Assembly (NCBI GenBank): GCA_947497145.1
Contig: CANMFQ010000016.1
Span: 1 to 64,000, forward strand
Length of the DNA stretch: 64,000 nt
Direction: 5' to 3'
Origin: an uncultured Flavobacteriaceae bacterium
GTDB lineage: Bacteria > Bacteroidota > Bacteroidia > Flavobacteriales > Flavobacteriaceae
Below the pieces are notes generated by a model, which ran no database searches, was not told the origin of the DNA, and worked only from the letters and a program-made list of their open reading frames with translations. Both the position numbers and the translations under genes were made by a program. Positions 55,417 through 64,000 of the stretch are shown here, piece by piece. Each line of letters opens with the position of its first letter. Position 1 is the first letter of the stretch.

Positions 55417-55806
55417 GAATAAATTTTCGCAAATATAGGGACATTTTAATTTGAAAAACCTCAGTACTATACAATCGAAAATTTCACAGCACTCACAAGA
55501 AAAAAAATGTAAATCGACAAAAATGAAGTTTTAGCTTCAAAAAATGCCTTGTGTTTTATATTACCTATAAAAAACAGCCTACAAATATTTCAATTTAAAA
55601 CAAAAATATACACTTTAAATTACATATTAGAACATATATTAAGACCAACAACAAAATAATAAAACATAAACCATCATTTTTATTTAAATAATATATGCAG
55701 TGATAATGATTTTAGGCTAAATAGTTGCAGGAAAGGCATTTAATTCTATATCTTATTCGAATAATCGATTAGTTACAAGTAAATATTAACTCTAAAACCC
55801 ACCATT
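55417..55806. other. gene-free, very AT-rich stretch
   Basis: About 390 bp between the antiporter gene and the 55807 mini-ORF. No gene is seen. It contains the antiporter promoter near 55430. Confidence 0.5.
55430..55437 (-). promoter_or_regulatory. -7 box of the antiporter gene
   Basis: TATATTTG on the minus strand (55437-55430), 14 bp before the ATG at 55416. Confidence 0.5.
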
Positions 55807-55869
55807 ATGATTACACTAGCTAAAGTTTTATTATTCCTATTATTATCCTTGATCACGGTAATATTTTAA
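55807..55869 (+). CDS. 20-aa hydrophobic peptide ORF (uncertain)
   Basis: ATG at 55807 to TAA at 55867-55869 encodes MITLAKVLLFLLLSLITVIF, a single membrane-spanning peptide. It is followed by a clear terminator (55899-55924), so a short transcript probably ends here. It may be chance; there is no other support. Confidence 0.3.
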   Translation: MITLAKVLLFLLLSLITVIF

Positions 55870-55898
55870 GTAGCATCATATAGGCCTATATACATTAC

Positions 55899-55924
55899 AA
55901 GAGGTCGCCACCCAGCGATCTCTT
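55899..55924 (+). terminator. hairpin after the 20-aa ORF
   Basis: A 10-bp stem, AAGAGGTCGC / GCGATCTCTT, with one G-T pair and a 6-base loop, followed by a T-rich tract. Confidence 0.75.
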
Positions 55925-55964
55925 TCTTTTTAAAGAACTACATATATTTGCATAAACCAACAGC

Positions 55965-56117
55965 ATGAAAAAGAAGTTTTTTTTATTTTTAGCTAAAGCA
56001 AATAAACGATTACTTCCGTCGTACACAAAAAAAAGATTAGATCTCTCTAAAGCGTCTAAATTACAATTGGCAATTATTGGTTGGCGTTATTATGTAACTA
56101 CAAAAGCCTTAAACTAA
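55965..56117 (+). CDS. small basic protein, 50 aa
   Basis: ATG at 55965, TAA at 56115-56117. The product is a 50-residue, very basic peptide (MKKKFFLFLAKANKRLLPSY...) ending in LAIIGWRYYVTTKALN. It resembles a short flavobacterial protein that I recall being labelled SsrA-binding protein, without similarity to true SmpB; this is from memory. Its stop codon overlaps the stop of the convergent apt gene by 3 bases. Confidence 0.7.
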   Translation: MKKKFFLFLAKANKRLLPSYTKKRLDLSKASKLQLAIIGWRYYVTTKALN

Positions 56118-56626
56118 TATTTCATGAGTGCTTGTACATCATAAGCTTTCAATTTATCACTTCCTTGCAAAAAATTTAGCTCTATTAAAAAATTACATTG
56201 CACAATCACACCACCCAATCGTTCTATAAGTTTACAAACAGCTGCAGCGGTACCTCCCGTGGCAAGCACATCATCGTGAATTAAAATTCGCTCTCCCCTT
56301 TTAATACTGTCTTTATGAATCTCTAGGGTATCTTCGCCGTATTCCAATGCATATACCTCACTCAAGGTTTCATAAGGTAGTTTGCCAGCCTTGCGAACTG
56401 GAACAAAACCTGCATTTAATTCTACAGCCAAAAGCGGCGCGAAGAAGAATCCCCTGCTTTCCATGCCAACAACTTTATCTATTTGTTGGGCTTTTGTTAA
56501 CTCTAAAAGCGCCTTTGTAGCTTTTTTTATAGCCTTAGCATCTTTTAAAAGCGGTGTAATATCCTTAAAAACAATGCCTTTTTTTGGAAAATCATCAATA
56601 TCTCGTATATAGCTCTTAAAATTCAT
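56114..56626 (-). CDS. apt: adenine phosphoribosyltransferase
   Basis: A 170-residue purine salvage enzyme, making AMP from adenine and PRPP. The PRPP loop ILIHDDVLATGGTAAAV is complete. MESRGFFFAPLLAVEL and the FPKKGIVFKDITPLLKD opening are typical of Apt. It is convergent with the small basic protein. Confidence 0.96.
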   Translation of the reverse strand: MNFKSYIRDIDDFPKKGIVFKDITPLLKDAKAIKKATKALLELTKAQQIDKVVGMESRGFFFAPLLAVELNAGFVPVRKAGKLPYETLSEVYALEYGEDTLEIHKDSIKRGERILIHDDVLATGGTAAAVCKLIERLGGVIVQCNFLIELNFLQGSDKLKAYDVQALMKY

Positions 56627-56646
56627 TTCTTTTATTGAAAGTTATT

Positions 56647-56676
56647 TTGCCCTAAAAGTAAAAAGAAATATATTTG
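56647..56676 (+). promoter_or_regulatory. tRNA-Arg promoter
   Basis: TTG (56647-56649) - 19 nt - TATATTTG (56669-56676): a perfect Bacteroidota promoter ending 24 bp before the mature tRNA 5' end. Confidence 0.85.
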
Positions 56677-56700
56677 CAGCCCGTTAAAGGGAAAAACAAT

Positions 56701-56774
56701 GGCCTCGTGGCGCAACTGAATAGCGCATCTGATTACGGCTCAGAAGGTTACAGGTTTGAATCCTGTCGAGGTCA
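56701..56774 (+). tRNA. tRNA-Arg (anticodon ACG)
   Basis: A 74-nt cloverleaf: acceptor GGCCTCG / CGAGGTC with one G-T pair and discriminator A. The anticodon loop is TTACGGC with a TCTGA/TCAGA stem, and the T arm is ACAGG-TTTGAAT-CCTGT. The CCA is not encoded. It is followed by its own terminator and then by a truncated integrase, suggesting that it served as an integration site. Confidence 0.97.
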
Positions 56775-56777
56775 CTA

Positions 56778-56811
56778 AAAACCCTGTAAGTAGAAATATT
56801 TACAGGGTTTT
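56778..56811 (+). terminator. terminator after tRNA-Arg
   Basis: A 12-bp stem, AAAACCCTGTAA / TTACAGGGTTTT, followed by CTTTTTCTTTT. Confidence 0.88.
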
Positions 56812-56835
56812 CTTTTTCTTTTAAAACGTAACTTC

Positions 56836-57816
56836 ATGGTCCAATTGAGATTTAAAAACCAATTGATTACAGCCCAATTAATAAAAGCAACATATTTAGG
56901 TTTTGATGGTGACTCTAAAACTCTTTTAGAACTTATAAAATACCATAACAATAAAATTTCAAACACCCTTGCTGTAGGTTCTATTCGAAATTTCAGCATT
57001 ACTGAAAACTATTTTATCAAGTTTATAGCTAAAGAAAAAAATACAAACAACATTTTTCTTAAAAAATTAGATTATAAATTCCTTTGCGATTTTGAATGTT
57101 ATTTAGCCAATTACTGGCCCAAAGGTCATCCAAAAGGTATGAGCCAAAATACGATTATGAAGCATATACAAAGGTTGAGGAAAATTGTAACCTTAGCATA
57201 TCACATGGAATGGATAGATAAAGACCCATTCGTTAGATAGAAACCTGTTTTTGAAAAAAGAGAAAGAGAATTTTTATCGGGATATGAATTACAGAATATG
57301 GAGTTTAAAGAGTTTGAGTTAAAACGGCTAGAACGTGTAAGAGATTTATTTATTTTCAGCTGATATACTGGCATCAGTTATATTGATGTTATGAATTTAA
57401 CGCAGGATAATATTTCTTCAGGAATTGATGGAAATAACTGGGTTTTCACTCATAGACAGAAAACACAAACAAAAGTGAAAATCTCACTTTTGCCTAAAGC
57501 TCAGAATCTTATCAATAAATACAAACTTCATCCGATGACAATGGATACTGGTACACTTTTCACAAAGATTACCAATGAAAAACTAAATACTTACCTAAAG
57601 GAGGTAGCCTATAGATGTGGCATTAAAAAGAACCTAACCTTTCATATGGCCAGACATACTTTTGCAACTACTATAACTTTAAGTAATGGTGTGCTTATTG
57701 AAACTGTTTCAAAACTTTTAGGACATACCAAAATTACAACTACTCAAATTTATGCAAGGGTATTAGAAAGAAAAGTTAGTAGTGATATGATGATGTTAAA
57801 AGAAAAACTTAAATAA
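56836..57816 (+). pseudogene. tyrosine recombinase (integrase) pseudogene
   Basis: One reading frame from 56836 to 57816 encodes most of a flavobacterial phage-type integrase, broken by TAG (57238-57240) and TGA (57361-57363, where the family usually has Cys in FxFSCYTG). The N-terminal SAM-like domain is present, but the first 90-100 residues of the usual 400 are missing. The catalytic part is well kept: HMARHTFAT (His and Arg), LLGHTKITTTQIYARV (His and the Tyr nucleophile). It lies directly after tRNA-Arg on the same strand. It is probably the remnant of an integrated element. Suppression is conceivable but unlikely. Confidence 0.9.
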
Positions 57817-58008
57817 GGTAAATCTATAATCCGCTATAATTAACAATTGTAGTGGATTTTGTCTAAAATCTATCAATAATATAAGAATTTTAATGTTAAA
57901 TATGCAAATTAATAAGATACCAAGCATACCCAAACCAAGTTACCAAACATCTTTATTAAAAAAAGCAGAGTAAAGTAAATAACCTTTACCTGCCTAAACC
58001 TACTTATA

Positions 58009-58340
58009 ATGATTTTGATAATTACAACAGGAGGCACTATTGAAGGCCTTGAGTACAGTAACGAGTTCGAAAATGAAGGAACTCTCGTCTCCATACAAAG
58101 TATACTTCAAAATGTAAATATTTCTCAGGAGTACCAAATAGAGAAAGCATTTTCAAAAGACAGCCGCCTTATCTCTAATGAAGATAGAAAAATACTACTG
58201 CAGAAAATAGTTCAAGTTAATAACAGTCTCATACTGATTACCCATGGAACAATTTCCATGGTAGAAACTGCTATTTATCTAGGTAAGCTTCATTTGGATA
58301 AGACAATAGTTTTAGTATGTTCATTTATTCTAGGCAATAT
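58009..58340 (+). pseudogene. asparaginase-like gene, 3' truncated
   Basis: The start and N-terminal half of a short asparaginase-domain protein: the GGT loop ITTGGTIEG near the N-terminus, and ILITHGTISMVETA, a variant of the catalytic THGTDT segment. The similarity runs to LDKTIVLVCSFILG at about 58335, then the frame continues with unrelated residues to a stop at 58381-58383. The remaining C-terminal half is missing. Confidence 0.7.
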
Positions 58341-58500
58341 CTTCGTGTGTTGTAGTGAACAACAATACCTTTCCATCTGCTAATTTGGAATTCGAAAGGT
58401 CCTTCAATAGTTTATAAGTATTTTTATTGAACTCGAAAGTTCCTTGAGCTACCACAGACCATTTGCTTACAAAAAAATGCATGCTAGAATGACGGTGGCT
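58330..58500 (-). pseudogene. 3' remnant of an unidentified gene
   Basis: On the minus strand an open frame from about 58500 (possible ATG at 58482) to the TAG at 58332-58330 encodes about 50 residues, SKWSVVAQGTFEFNKNTYK... ending in LFTTTHEDIA. It reads like the natural C-terminus of a protein but has no start region. It abuts the asparaginase fragment, so the two were joined by a deletion or insertion. Confidence 0.45.
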
Positions 58501-58600
58501 TTATATATTAACGGTGTTCTCATTTTCAATTTAATAATTAGTTAATGTTTTATTGGCTCATTTAAACCTATATGATATTTTATTATCTATTCTAAGCCTA

Positions 58601-61600
58601 TTACCAAATCACATTCAGTGTTACGAAGTCCATTGCAGGTATGATAATAGAATTATCTACTTTATCATTTACAGTGTTATCTTTTAAATTAAAAATGTGT
58701 ATTGATGATGGTTCATTTTTATGCCAATTTAATTTTATAATCTCATCCTTTTTAGAAATTGATTTAATTCTTAAGAGCGCAGATTTTCCATCCTTATTTG
58801 GCTTTAAAACACTAGCTGTAACAGAAGCATTTCCTTCGATACTAAGTAATTGGTGAGGTTGAAAGTCTTCATTAACGGCAGAAACCACTAGTGGTCTAAA
58901 TTGTTCTAGACCAAATCGATTACTTGAAGCCAGATTCCCCTTAGTGTTATACGGAAGAATAGCATATCTAAATACAATAGGACCTTCTTGACTTAATGGA
59001 AAATTGGTAAACCAATGATTGTTTAAGGCCCAAGAGTACAAGGTTCCGTTTGGCTCCAGACTTGATATCCATTGATCAGAATCACTTGCTGACCCAAGTA
59101 TATTTGCGGTGATATCATTTACTTCAAAAACTGGAGCATCTAATGATGACCAAGCAACACCAGCTTGGTCATTGGAAATATCTATCCAACGTTGGGTCCC
59201 TAACCAATTTTTATTAGCACCAAGAATTTGATCTTCTTCGATTTCCATTATACCCCATGGAATATCTGATACCATTGTTGGATTTTCAATATCAAAAGCA
59301 AAACCGAAGTGTACACCTTCCTTATCGGTAATGGCTATTTTATCAATTGTATTTTTTATTTCAATAACTGGCTGGTTCTTATACAATGTTACTTCGCGCA
59401 ATAAATTATTTGCACCCTCCGCTTCTGATTCTATGGCAATTTTTGCCATTAGGGGACCATTTTCCAAGATGCGGTACTTTACATTTGTCGTGCTAGACGC
59501 TTTTTCAGGGCTATCATCACCATGTAGGTATTTGTAGGTATTTACTCTACTATTACCTTTATTTTTAACAAATTCCTTTCCATCTCGAATTATACTCTGA
59601 ATATCTCCTGTAATTGTATCAATGCTAACTTTTACTATGCCATTATTTAAAACATTTTTATCGGCAAGCATTCCTTTAATACTTTCCTTTTTATGAGTTA
59701 GTGTATATCTATTTGATCCAAATGCTGGAATCTCATTTGCATAAAATATTAATCCTCCGTTAGATAATTTCTGTGAATTGACACTATTTCCTTGATCATC
59801 AAATACACTATTATAATCTTTAGCTTGCTCTTTAGAAATCTCAACAATGCCAGAACGATTCCAAGAAAGTGTATTAAACACCCCAAAGTTGGAACTTTGC
59901 GTATTCACTACTGTTTCTAAAGCTTTTTCTAAAGCATCATAACTCAATTTTTCCGCTGATATAAAATGATCAAGTTTAACTTGTAATATTTCATCAGAAA
60001 GTGGTTGTTCATTGGGCGCCATATAAGCCCATGTATGCTCTGTACCTAAAATCACGTTTCTCCAAGCTTCATTATAAATATCATGTGGTGCAGGTTTTCC
60101 AGGTTGTAACATAGACCATAAAGTTTCGGCTTGTACCAATCTTTCTTTAGTATTTCTGTTCATTCTTGTATATTTAGCTGCAGTACCAAGACCATCCGTC
60201 CAATACTCTGTAAAATCACCCTGCACAGTTGGAATTTCGTTACCATATTTCTCGTCAAGGGCCTTCATAAAATCTGTTGCACCTGCAATAATTAGACGTG
60301 GAAATGCATATTCTGAATTCCAACTTTTTACTGCTTCCGGTAGATCTGCGTCAATAGGTGTATTATCTGCCATAGCCCATGACATCGCAAATATGTCATA
60401 AGGGTAATCAATAGAATTTTCTAACTTTGGCAGTATCTTATTGATATAACCATCAATGAAATTTTTTCTGGGGTTATCAGTCTTTACAACTTGAAGTAAT
60501 TTTGATGGGTCTGTTTGTCCTGCCATGGTTGGCCAAAATTGATGGCCTTTAATTAATGCACCAGGATTATAACTACCTGCCTGATAAAAAAGTACTTTGT
60601 TCTTTCCACCTTCATCAGCCCACCAAAAAGGCTTGAAACTTTGCTTTGTAGATTGTCCTACTCTTCCTGTTCCATTGTTGAAGGAAAAAACATATTTAAT
60701 TCCTTTCTTTGCAGCTACAGGTACTATACCCCATGTCATACCAGGTACATCTACTTGAACAAGAGTTTCAATCGCTTTATCAGTAAGTTTCTCATAATTG
60801 GTCTTAAAACGAAAGAACTCTATTAACTCCTCGTCATTTGCGGCACTTGTATATATATTTGTATGTCCCGCATCTAATCGGAGATATCCTTTTTTAACTC
60901 CATTGATTATTTTTTCTTTTTCCTCAGGCGTGGCATTATCCATATACCTTTCAAGAGGCCAAAGAACTTCTGGATTCCATAAATAGCGAGCTCCTTCTGC
61001 ATAGTTTGCAGTTTTTTCTGCCAATTCTATTCCATTTAAAAGATTACGTGTATGAATTATTTCAACATTTTTTTGCGTATTCGTGTAGCCAATATCTACA
61101 TGGGAATGAGGATATAAATATATCGTCCACTGTCTTTTTTTAGGGATTGTTATTGTTCTTTTGACATTTATACCTAAACCTGATATGGACATATTTATTT
61201 CATCATCTTTATTTACCCCAATTCCTGCTGGTAATAAAAACTTGTATTCGGTAATATCCTCGACCAAATTCAATTTCAAACTTTTATTTTGATCTAACGT
61301 TTCCAATTTAATTTTAATCTTACCAGACTTAGCACTTTCTTTAAGCATTAGTTTAACTTCTCTACCCGCTTCACCGTTATCTAAATACCCATAATAAGGT
61401 TGTACAATTAATTTTAATGACCGGTTTAACTCAATTTCAAACCTACTATCATCTTGCATAGCTTCAAAATTGTTATAAATATCTCCTGTGAGATTATTTT
61501 CAACCTTGTCTATATCAATTTGAGATTGTATTAAATTCGATGATATAAGCACGATAATGACAACTACTATCTTACATATATTTGTTATTTTATTTCTTGT

Positions 61601-61606
61601 AATCAT
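58601..61606 (-). CDS. glycoside hydrolase family 38 alpha-mannosidase
   Basis: A 1001-residue exported GH38 enzyme (signal peptide about 1-29, LIQSQ). The zinc site appears as HSHVDIGYT (167-175, His and Asp). A probable catalytic Asp lies in RLDAGHTN (about 243-250). Further family segments are DVPGMTWGI and the FWPTMAGQT region. The long C-terminal half holds the beta-rich GH38 domains (FGVFNTLSWNRSG, FNGT-like FAFDIENP). It opens a minus-strand cluster that continues with an SDR, a cupin and a sugar porter, probably degrading alpha-mannosides. Linkage type is not predictable. Confidence 0.9.
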   Translation of the reverse strand: MITRNKITNICKIVVVIIVLISSNLIQSQIDIDKVENNLTGDIYNNFEAMQDDSRFEIELNRSLKLIVQPYYGYLDNGEAGREVKLMLKESAKSGKIKIKLETLDQNKSLKLNLVEDITEYKFLLPAGIGVNKDDEINMSISGLGINVKRTITIPKKRQWTIYLYPHSHVDIGYTNTQKNVEIIHTRNLLNGIELAEKTANYAEGARYLWNPEVLWPLERYMDNATPEEKEKIINGVKKGYLRLDAGHTNIYTSAANDEELIEFFRFKTNYEKLTDKAIETLVQVDVPGMTWGIVPVAAKKGIKYVFSFNNGTGRVGQSTKQSFKPFWWADEGGKNKVLFYQAGSYNPGALIKGHQFWPTMAGQTDPSKLLQVVKTDNPRKNFIDGYINKILPKLENSIDYPYDIFAMSWAMADNTPIDADLPEAVKSWNSEYAFPRLIIAGATDFMKALDEKYGNEIPTVQGDFTEYWTDGLGTAAKYTRMNRNTKERLVQAETLWSMLQPGKPAPHDIYNEAWRNVILGTEHTWAYMAPNEQPLSDEILQVKLDHFISAEKLSYDALEKALETVVNTQSSNFGVFNTLSWNRSGIVEISKEQAKDYNSVFDDQGNSVNSQKLSNGGLIFYANEIPAFGSNRYTLTHKKESIKGMLADKNVLNNGIVKVSIDTITGDIQSIIRDGKEFVKNKGNSRVNTYKYLHGDDSPEKASSTTNVKYRILENGPLMAKIAIESEAEGANNLLREVTLYKNQPVIEIKNTIDKIAITDKEGVHFGFAFDIENPTMVSDIPWGIMEIEEDQILGANKNWLGTQRWIDISNDQAGVAWSSLDAPVFEVNDITANILGSASDSDQWISSLEPNGTLYSWALNNHWFTNFPLSQEGPIVFRYAILPYNTKGNLASSNRFGLEQFRPLVVSAVNEDFQPHQLLSIEGNASVTASVLKPNKDGKSALLRIKSISKKDEIIKLNWHKNEPSSIHIFNLKDNTVNDKVDNSIIIPAMDFVTLNVIW

Positions 61607-61764
61607 AAAATCTATTTTTAAAAAAAATTTTTATTGTTAATCGTTTTCTAAATAATATTATTAGAAATTATTCTTTTTAAAAGGAGTGAACTCAATTTTC
61701 ATATTATAAACTTTATCCTTTCAATAAAACTCAAATATGTATCACCCTGTTTTAGCAAGATCTA

Positions 61765-62196
61765 TCAAGTAATGCAATTGCCGCCTTCATGATTTTCCAT
61801 TCTTAAACCTGCCTGCTTAGAGCATAAAAAAGGACCTTTAAGATTAATGTTCAAAACCCTATCCCATTCTGCCTCATCTAAATCCAATACATGCAAAATA
61901 CTTTCACTTCCTGCATTATTAATAAGCACATCTATACCTCCAAAAGCGTTATCCATACTATTGAATATCTCTGCAACTTGTTTAGAATCTGCAACATCAG
62001 CAAAACCACATGCTGTCTTAACTCCATACTCTTGCTTTAATTTTTCTGCTAATTCCTCAGCAATTTCCTTTTTACCGTAATAGTTAATAAAAATATCCGC
62101 ACCACAAATAGCAAGCTGTCTACAAATTTCTTCACCAATACCTACACTCCCTCCTGTTACCAGAGCCCTTTTCCCTTTTAAATTTATTATTTTCAT
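61765..62196 (-). pseudogene. short-chain dehydrogenase, C-terminally truncated
   Basis: About 143 residues from ATG 62196 (MKIINLKGKRALVTGG). The Rossmann motifs TGGSVGIGEE, NNAGS and NINLKGPF are present, but the frame stops at HEGGNCIT, before the SDR catalytic Ser and YxxxK that should follow about 15 residues later. The normal length is near 250. The gene is therefore truncated or frameshifted. No matching C-terminal part is seen in the 158 bp before the GH38 gene. Confidence 0.75.
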
Positions 62197-62200
62197 AGCC

Positions 62201-62629
62201 TTAATTTTCATCTTCAATCAACAGTTCTAACTGTGTTTTGACTAAATTATTTAACTCAATTCGTTTTGACTCACATAATACAAAGTGCTCAAAATCAGAA
62301 ATATGCGTATTTGCCTTTTCCGCAATAAAAATTTCACTACCATCTTCCATGGCTATATTGTGCCATAACCCTTTTGGTATATTATAAATATTGTTCAACA
62401 CTAATTTTTCTACTTCAAAATGCGGTTCATTATCTATAATATTAGCTGCGATTAAAACTGCTTTACCAGCAATTAGTATAAATAGTTCATCAGTTTCTAG
62501 ATGAACATCTAATTGCATAATATTATCAATGTGCTGTTCTACTGTATAATTAAGTTTTGCTAATTGCCACCCTTTTTTAATTAAAAAAGGATGATATCCT
62601 TTTTCCTTAATATTATATTTTTCAACCAT
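62201..62629 (-). CDS. cupin-fold protein
   Basis: A 142-residue single-domain cupin. The two cupin motifs are visible: HLETDELFILIAGKAVL and YNIPKGLWHNIAM with its His. Possible roles are a sugar isomerase or sensor in the neighbouring sugar pathway; the sequence does not decide. It is 4 bp upstream of the SDR start, so it belongs to the same operon. Confidence 0.82.
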   Translation of the reverse strand: MVEKYNIKEKGYHPFLIKKGWQLAKLNYTVEQHIDNIMQLDVHLETDELFILIAGKAVLIAANIIDNEPHFEVEKLVLNNIYNIPKGLWHNIAMEDGSEIFIAEKANTHISDFEHFVLCESKRIELNNLVKTQLELLIEDEN

Positions 62630-62689
62630 AAGCTCTGTAACCTAAACCCCTATTTAATTTTAAAAACTATAGGATTTCAATTCGTATTT

Positions 62690-64000
62690 CTAATTTTTGC
62701 TTTTAATTTTTCGCCAGTATAATTCTATTTCTTCCAATGTCTTTCCTTTAGTTTCAGGTACAAATTTCCAGATGAACCAAATTGCTGGTATTGTCAGTGA
62801 AGCATAAAGAAAAAATGTTCCTGAAACTTTAATCGTTTCAATTAAAATAGGATTAGTAAATGTGATAACAAACCCAGTAACCATTAAAGAAAAACTACCT
62901 AATGAAACTGCTAACCCACGAATTCTGGTTGGAAATATTTCGCTAATGATTACCCAAACTATAGGTCCAAAAGAGAATGCGAAACTTGCCACATACATTA
63001 ACAGCGGAATTATTACATATTGAGACCCAATAGCAAATAATACTCCCACTCCCATTAAAGATAAAAATGCTCCTACTACACCTACTAACAATAGTTTACG
63101 CCGTCCAAATCTTTCAATGTTTAGAATTGCCACAAAAGTAAAAGCACTATTCACCACACCAACTAAAACTGCACCGAGAAAAGAGCTTTCTACACTTTGA
63201 ACAGATTCATTAATAATATTTGGGGCGAAATACATGATTGCCGCTATGCCGCTCAAGTGAGAGAACATTGGAAGTAAAACGCCAATCATAAGTGGTACTC
63301 TTAAAAATGGTTTTAATAACTCCTTAAAACCTTTGCTTTCAACTTCAACTATTTTTTGTATTTCTGACATTTGAGCTTGTGCATATTCTTGACCATTGAT
63401 TTTAATCATTATCGCTTCTGCCTCTTTATACCGTTTTTTTGTTATCAACCATCTTGGTGTTTCTGGTACTAAGAAAAGTAATATTAAAAATAATAGCGCG
63501 ATAGGTATTTCAGTACCAAACATACCCCGCCATAGCTCATCTACAAACAACCAATTCCAAAAGCCGCCAGCTTCATTTGAAATTACACCGGCACTCTTTC
63601 CTGCGTTTGTTAAAACAACCCAATCTATCAAAAAAGCTAAAAGAATTCCTAGCGTTATGGAAAGTTGGTACATTGATACCATTCTTCCACGATTTTGAGG
63701 CAAAGAAAGCTCTGAAATATATATGGGTGCAACTACTGAAGTAACACCTACTCCTATACCTCCTATTATACGGACAATTATTAAAAAATTAAATGATGAA
63801 CCAGCATCTGCCGTAATCCAAAATGCATCATCTAAATTCCCTAAAAATTGCGGTGGCAACATTGAGCCAAATGCAGATATTGTTAAACAAATAGCAGCTA
63901 ATATCAATGCTTTTTTTCTACCTAATCTATCTGTGATTGATCCCGCAACAATACACCCTAAAATAGTACCTAATAATGCCGATGATACCAGCCACCCTAG
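62690..64000 (-). CDS. sugar-porter MFS transporter (5' end outside window)
   Basis: At least 436 residues are in the window; the frame runs off the right edge, so the N-terminus is missing. The family signatures are clear: the GSITDRLGRKKA loop, GGIGVGVTSVVAPIYISEL, PETPRWL in the central loop, and PETKGKTLEEIE near the C-terminus. This is a sugar-porter (XylE/GlcP-type) symporter of the MFS. It is 60 bp upstream of the cupin on the same strand. The transported sugar is unknown, with mannose-type hexoses a plausible guess from the GH38 neighbour. Confidence 0.93.
   Translation of the reverse strand, partial: LGWLVSSALLGTILGCIVAGSITDRLGRKKALILAAICLTISAFGSMLPPQFLGNLDDAFWITADAGSSFNFLIIVRIIGGIGVGVTSVVAPIYISELSLPQNRGRMVSMYQLSITLGILLAFLIDWVVLTNAGKSAGVISNEAGGFWNWLFVDELWRGMFGTEIPIALLFLILLFLVPETPRWLITKKRYKEAEAIMIKINGQEYAQAQMSEIQKIVEVESKGFKELLKPFLRVPLMIGVLLPMFSHLSGIAAIMYFAPNIINESVQSVESSFLGAVLVGVVNSAFTFVAILNIERFGRRKLLLVGVVGAFLSLMGVGVLFAIGSQYVIIPLLMYVASFAFSFGPIVWVIISEIFPTRIRGLAVSLGSFSLMVTGFVITFTNPILIETIKVSGTFFLYASLTIPAIWFIWKFVPETKGKTLEEIELYWRKIKSKN

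Noticed and set aside
57391-57816. Independent short integrase gene starting at 57391
   Set aside because: It is in the same frame as the upstream half, so it is the C-terminal part of one broken gene rather than a separate one.

Overview
The window is AT-rich and reads as the chromosome of a member of the Flavobacteriaceae (Bacteroidota). Supporting signs are Bacteroidota-type promoters (TTG-N19..21-TAnnTTTG, for example before the tRNA-Arg and secDF), no obvious Shine-Dalgarno boxes, a fused SecDF, the nusB-DUF1573-yajC block, the DUF349, DUF3276 and DUF368 families, and a flavobacterial-type tyrosine recombinase. Genus cannot be fixed from the sequence alone.

Layout. 0-10 kb: secreted unknowns, a TPM-domain membrane protein, pyrD, pepT, the nusB-DUF1573-yajC operon, an ABC exporter and a PUR-like protein. 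10-20 kb: a secreted M14 zinc peptidase, an alpha-carbonic anhydrase beside a DUF2490 protein, then rel/spoT, a Fur-family regulator and purA. 20-33 kb: a sialate O-acetylesterase next to a GH109-like oxidoreductase-fold enzyme, an OstA-like envelope protein, a class III aminotransferase, a TPR protein, tandem DUF368 membrane proteins, aroE and a DUF349 protein. 33.4-38.4 kb: an accessory block. 38.4-56.6 kb: housekeeping genes (mnmD, ilvE, folE, cysS, yidD, lgt, secDF, mdh, a Ca/Na antiporter, apt) with several small or unknown genes between them. 56.7-58.5 kb: tRNA-Arg followed by broken genes, including an integrase with two in-frame stops, an asparaginase-like fragment and an unidentified 3' remnant. 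58.6-64 kb: a minus-strand carbohydrate cluster with a GH38 alpha-mannosidase, a truncated SDR, a cupin and a sugar-porter MFS protein cut by the window edge.

The most unusual part is 34.6-37.6 kb. Four ORFs, all on the minus strand, are separated by repeated sequences bounded by TAAC...GTTA boxes. Three of the sites contain the stop codon of the preceding ORF (Fic protein, 178-aa protein, 257-aa lipoprotein). One folds as an imperfect hairpin with nested boxes, and two 154-bp copies about 85% identical flank a two-gene unit; similarity stops at GTTAG. This is the architecture of an integron cassette array without an integrase (a CALIN), or of an unrelated flavobacterial element with the same logic. 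A second unexplained signal is a cluster of CGATAARATG-like boxes at 54.3 kb spaced 21, 21 and 32 bp, upstream of a 56-aa membrane protein, with related boxes upstream of a nearby lipoprotein gene.

All calls come from reading the sequence and from knowledge of protein families. No search, folding or alignment program was run.
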